Source of the DNA: an uncultured Pelagibacteraceae bacterium
Lineage (GTDB): Bacteria; Pseudomonadota; Alphaproteobacteria; Pelagibacterales; Pelagibacteraceae
Direction of reading: 5' to 3'
NCBI GenBank assembly: GCA_902592325.1
Contig: CACJEC010000003.1
Span: forward strand, 1 to 44,019
DNA: 44,019 nt
Part shown: positions 43,591-44,019 of the stretch, one piece after another
Layout: each line of letters opens with the position of its first letter
How positions within the stretch are numbered: position 1 is the first letter of the stretch
Made by a program: the position numbers and the translations under genes
The notes under the pieces: model-generated
Told to the model about the DNA's origin: nothing
Databases searched by the model: none
What the model saw: the letters and a program-made list of their open reading frames with translations, nothing else

Positions 43591-44019
43591 TCAAACTATT
43601 ACTCTGTCAGGATTTTTTTTAATTTTTGAAATTTTCTTAATAATCATGTCTTTTTTTAATTTCGACAAATGATCTATAATAAGTTTTCCATCCAAATGAT
43701 TTATTTCGTGCTGAATACAAGTTGATAGAAGGCCATCAAATTCTTGAATTCTAATTTTACCATCTAGATCTATATATTCTACTTCACAAATTTTCGGCCT
43801 TTGAATTTCAATAAAAGTATCAGGAATAGATAAACATCCTTCCTCATATACTGATTTTTCATCACTAGTTTTTTTAATGGAAGGATTAATAAAACAAATT
43901 GGTTTTTTTTCCTCTTCTTTTGATGATACATCAACAACTAAAACTCTTTTCAGTATACCCACTTGGACAGCCGCAAGACCTATACCATTTGAGTTATACA
44001 TAGTTTCGAATAAGTCATT
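43591..44019 (-). CDS. def: Peptide deformylase, 5'-truncated
   Basis: Removes the N-formyl group from new proteins. The frame is open to the window edge (…NDLFETMYNSNGIGLAAVQ), so the first roughly 30 residues lie outside. All three metal-site motifs are seen: GIGLAAVQVG (Val for the more usual Pro), EEGCLSIPD with the metal-binding Cys, and QHEINHLDG with the HExxH pair. The ATG at 44001 falls inside motif-bearing sequence and is not the real start. It leads the def-fmt-truA unit. Confidence 0.95.
   Translation of the reverse strand, partial: NDLFETMYNSNGIGLAAVQVGILKRVLVVDVSSKEEEKKPICFINPSIKKTSDEKSVYEEGCLSIPDTFIEIQRPKICEVEYIDLDGKIRIQEFDGLLSTCIQHEINHLDGKLIIDHLSKLKKDMIIKKISKIKKNPDRVIV

Noticed and set aside
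1-44019. CRISPR arrays, insertion sequences, prophage or integrase genes
   Set aside because: No repeated spacers, transposase, integrase or phage structural gene was seen; all genes fit a conserved chromosomal core.

Overview
The window is chromosomal DNA from a streamlined alphaproteobacterium, most likely of the SAR11 clade (Pelagibacterales). It is very AT-rich, densely packed and largely made of coding sequence. Many start/stop codons overlap (ATGA, TAATG), and four convergent gene pairs overlap at their 3' ends. Typical alphaproteobacterial markers are present: gcrA, a DUF2948 gene between murA and hisD, an NDUFA9-like gene, short-form hisG with hisZ, and a tRNA-His without G-1. I see no mobile element, prophage, CRISPR array or gap over 300 bases without a gene. 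Both edge genes (glcB, def) are cut.

Layout. 1-5.7 kb: end of malate synthase G (+), then a leftward block recR, ybaB, dnaX, SRP RNA (with its own promoter), pheA, kdsB. 5.8-8.4 kb: membrane cytochrome c (+), then argF and argD (-). 8.6-10.1 kb: gcrA (+) and an NDUFA9-like gene (-). 10.1-14.4 kb (+): RNase D, kdsD, lptC, lptB, aroA, with no lptA between lptC and lptB. 14.5-22.0 kb (+): rpsA, ihfB, pyrF, trpF, trpB, trpA, accD, folC, with no cmk between aroA and rpsA. 22.0-28.9 kb (-), in transcription order: tRNA-His, hisS, hisZ, hisG, then nuclease genes rmuC, a PD-(D/E)XK nuclease and sbcB, then trxA. 29.1-33.5 kb (-): a 66-aa protein, a 33-aa protein, dcd, murA, DUF2948, hisD, infA, tRNA-Phe, cold-shock gene. 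33.6-34.4 kb: tRNA-Thr (+) abutting a VTT-domain membrane protein (-). 34.5-41.9 kb (+): rpmH, rnpA, yidD, yidC, argB, a HAD hydrolase, dapD, dapE, an HDAC-family deacetylase and a SET-domain protein. 41.9-44 kb (-): def (partial), fmt, truA.

Together the genes cover amino-acid synthesis (Arg, Trp, Phe, His, Lys/DAP), envelope building (KDO, LPS export, MurA, YidC), translation and secretion RNAs, and DNA repair.

The strongest lead is the tryptophan block. TrpB aligns to the Salmonella enzyme without gaps around the active site, yet carries Asp for the catalytic Glu, has lost the GPHPYP segment and has Val for the Lys that bridges to TrpA. The partner TrpA has lost the matching Asp. Other leads are stable RNAs ending 5-7 nt before the start codons of hisS and dnaX, odd T-loops in tRNA-Thr and tRNA-Phe, a neighbouring HDAC/SET pair, an undetected 33-aa gene, and missing operon members (lptA, cmk).
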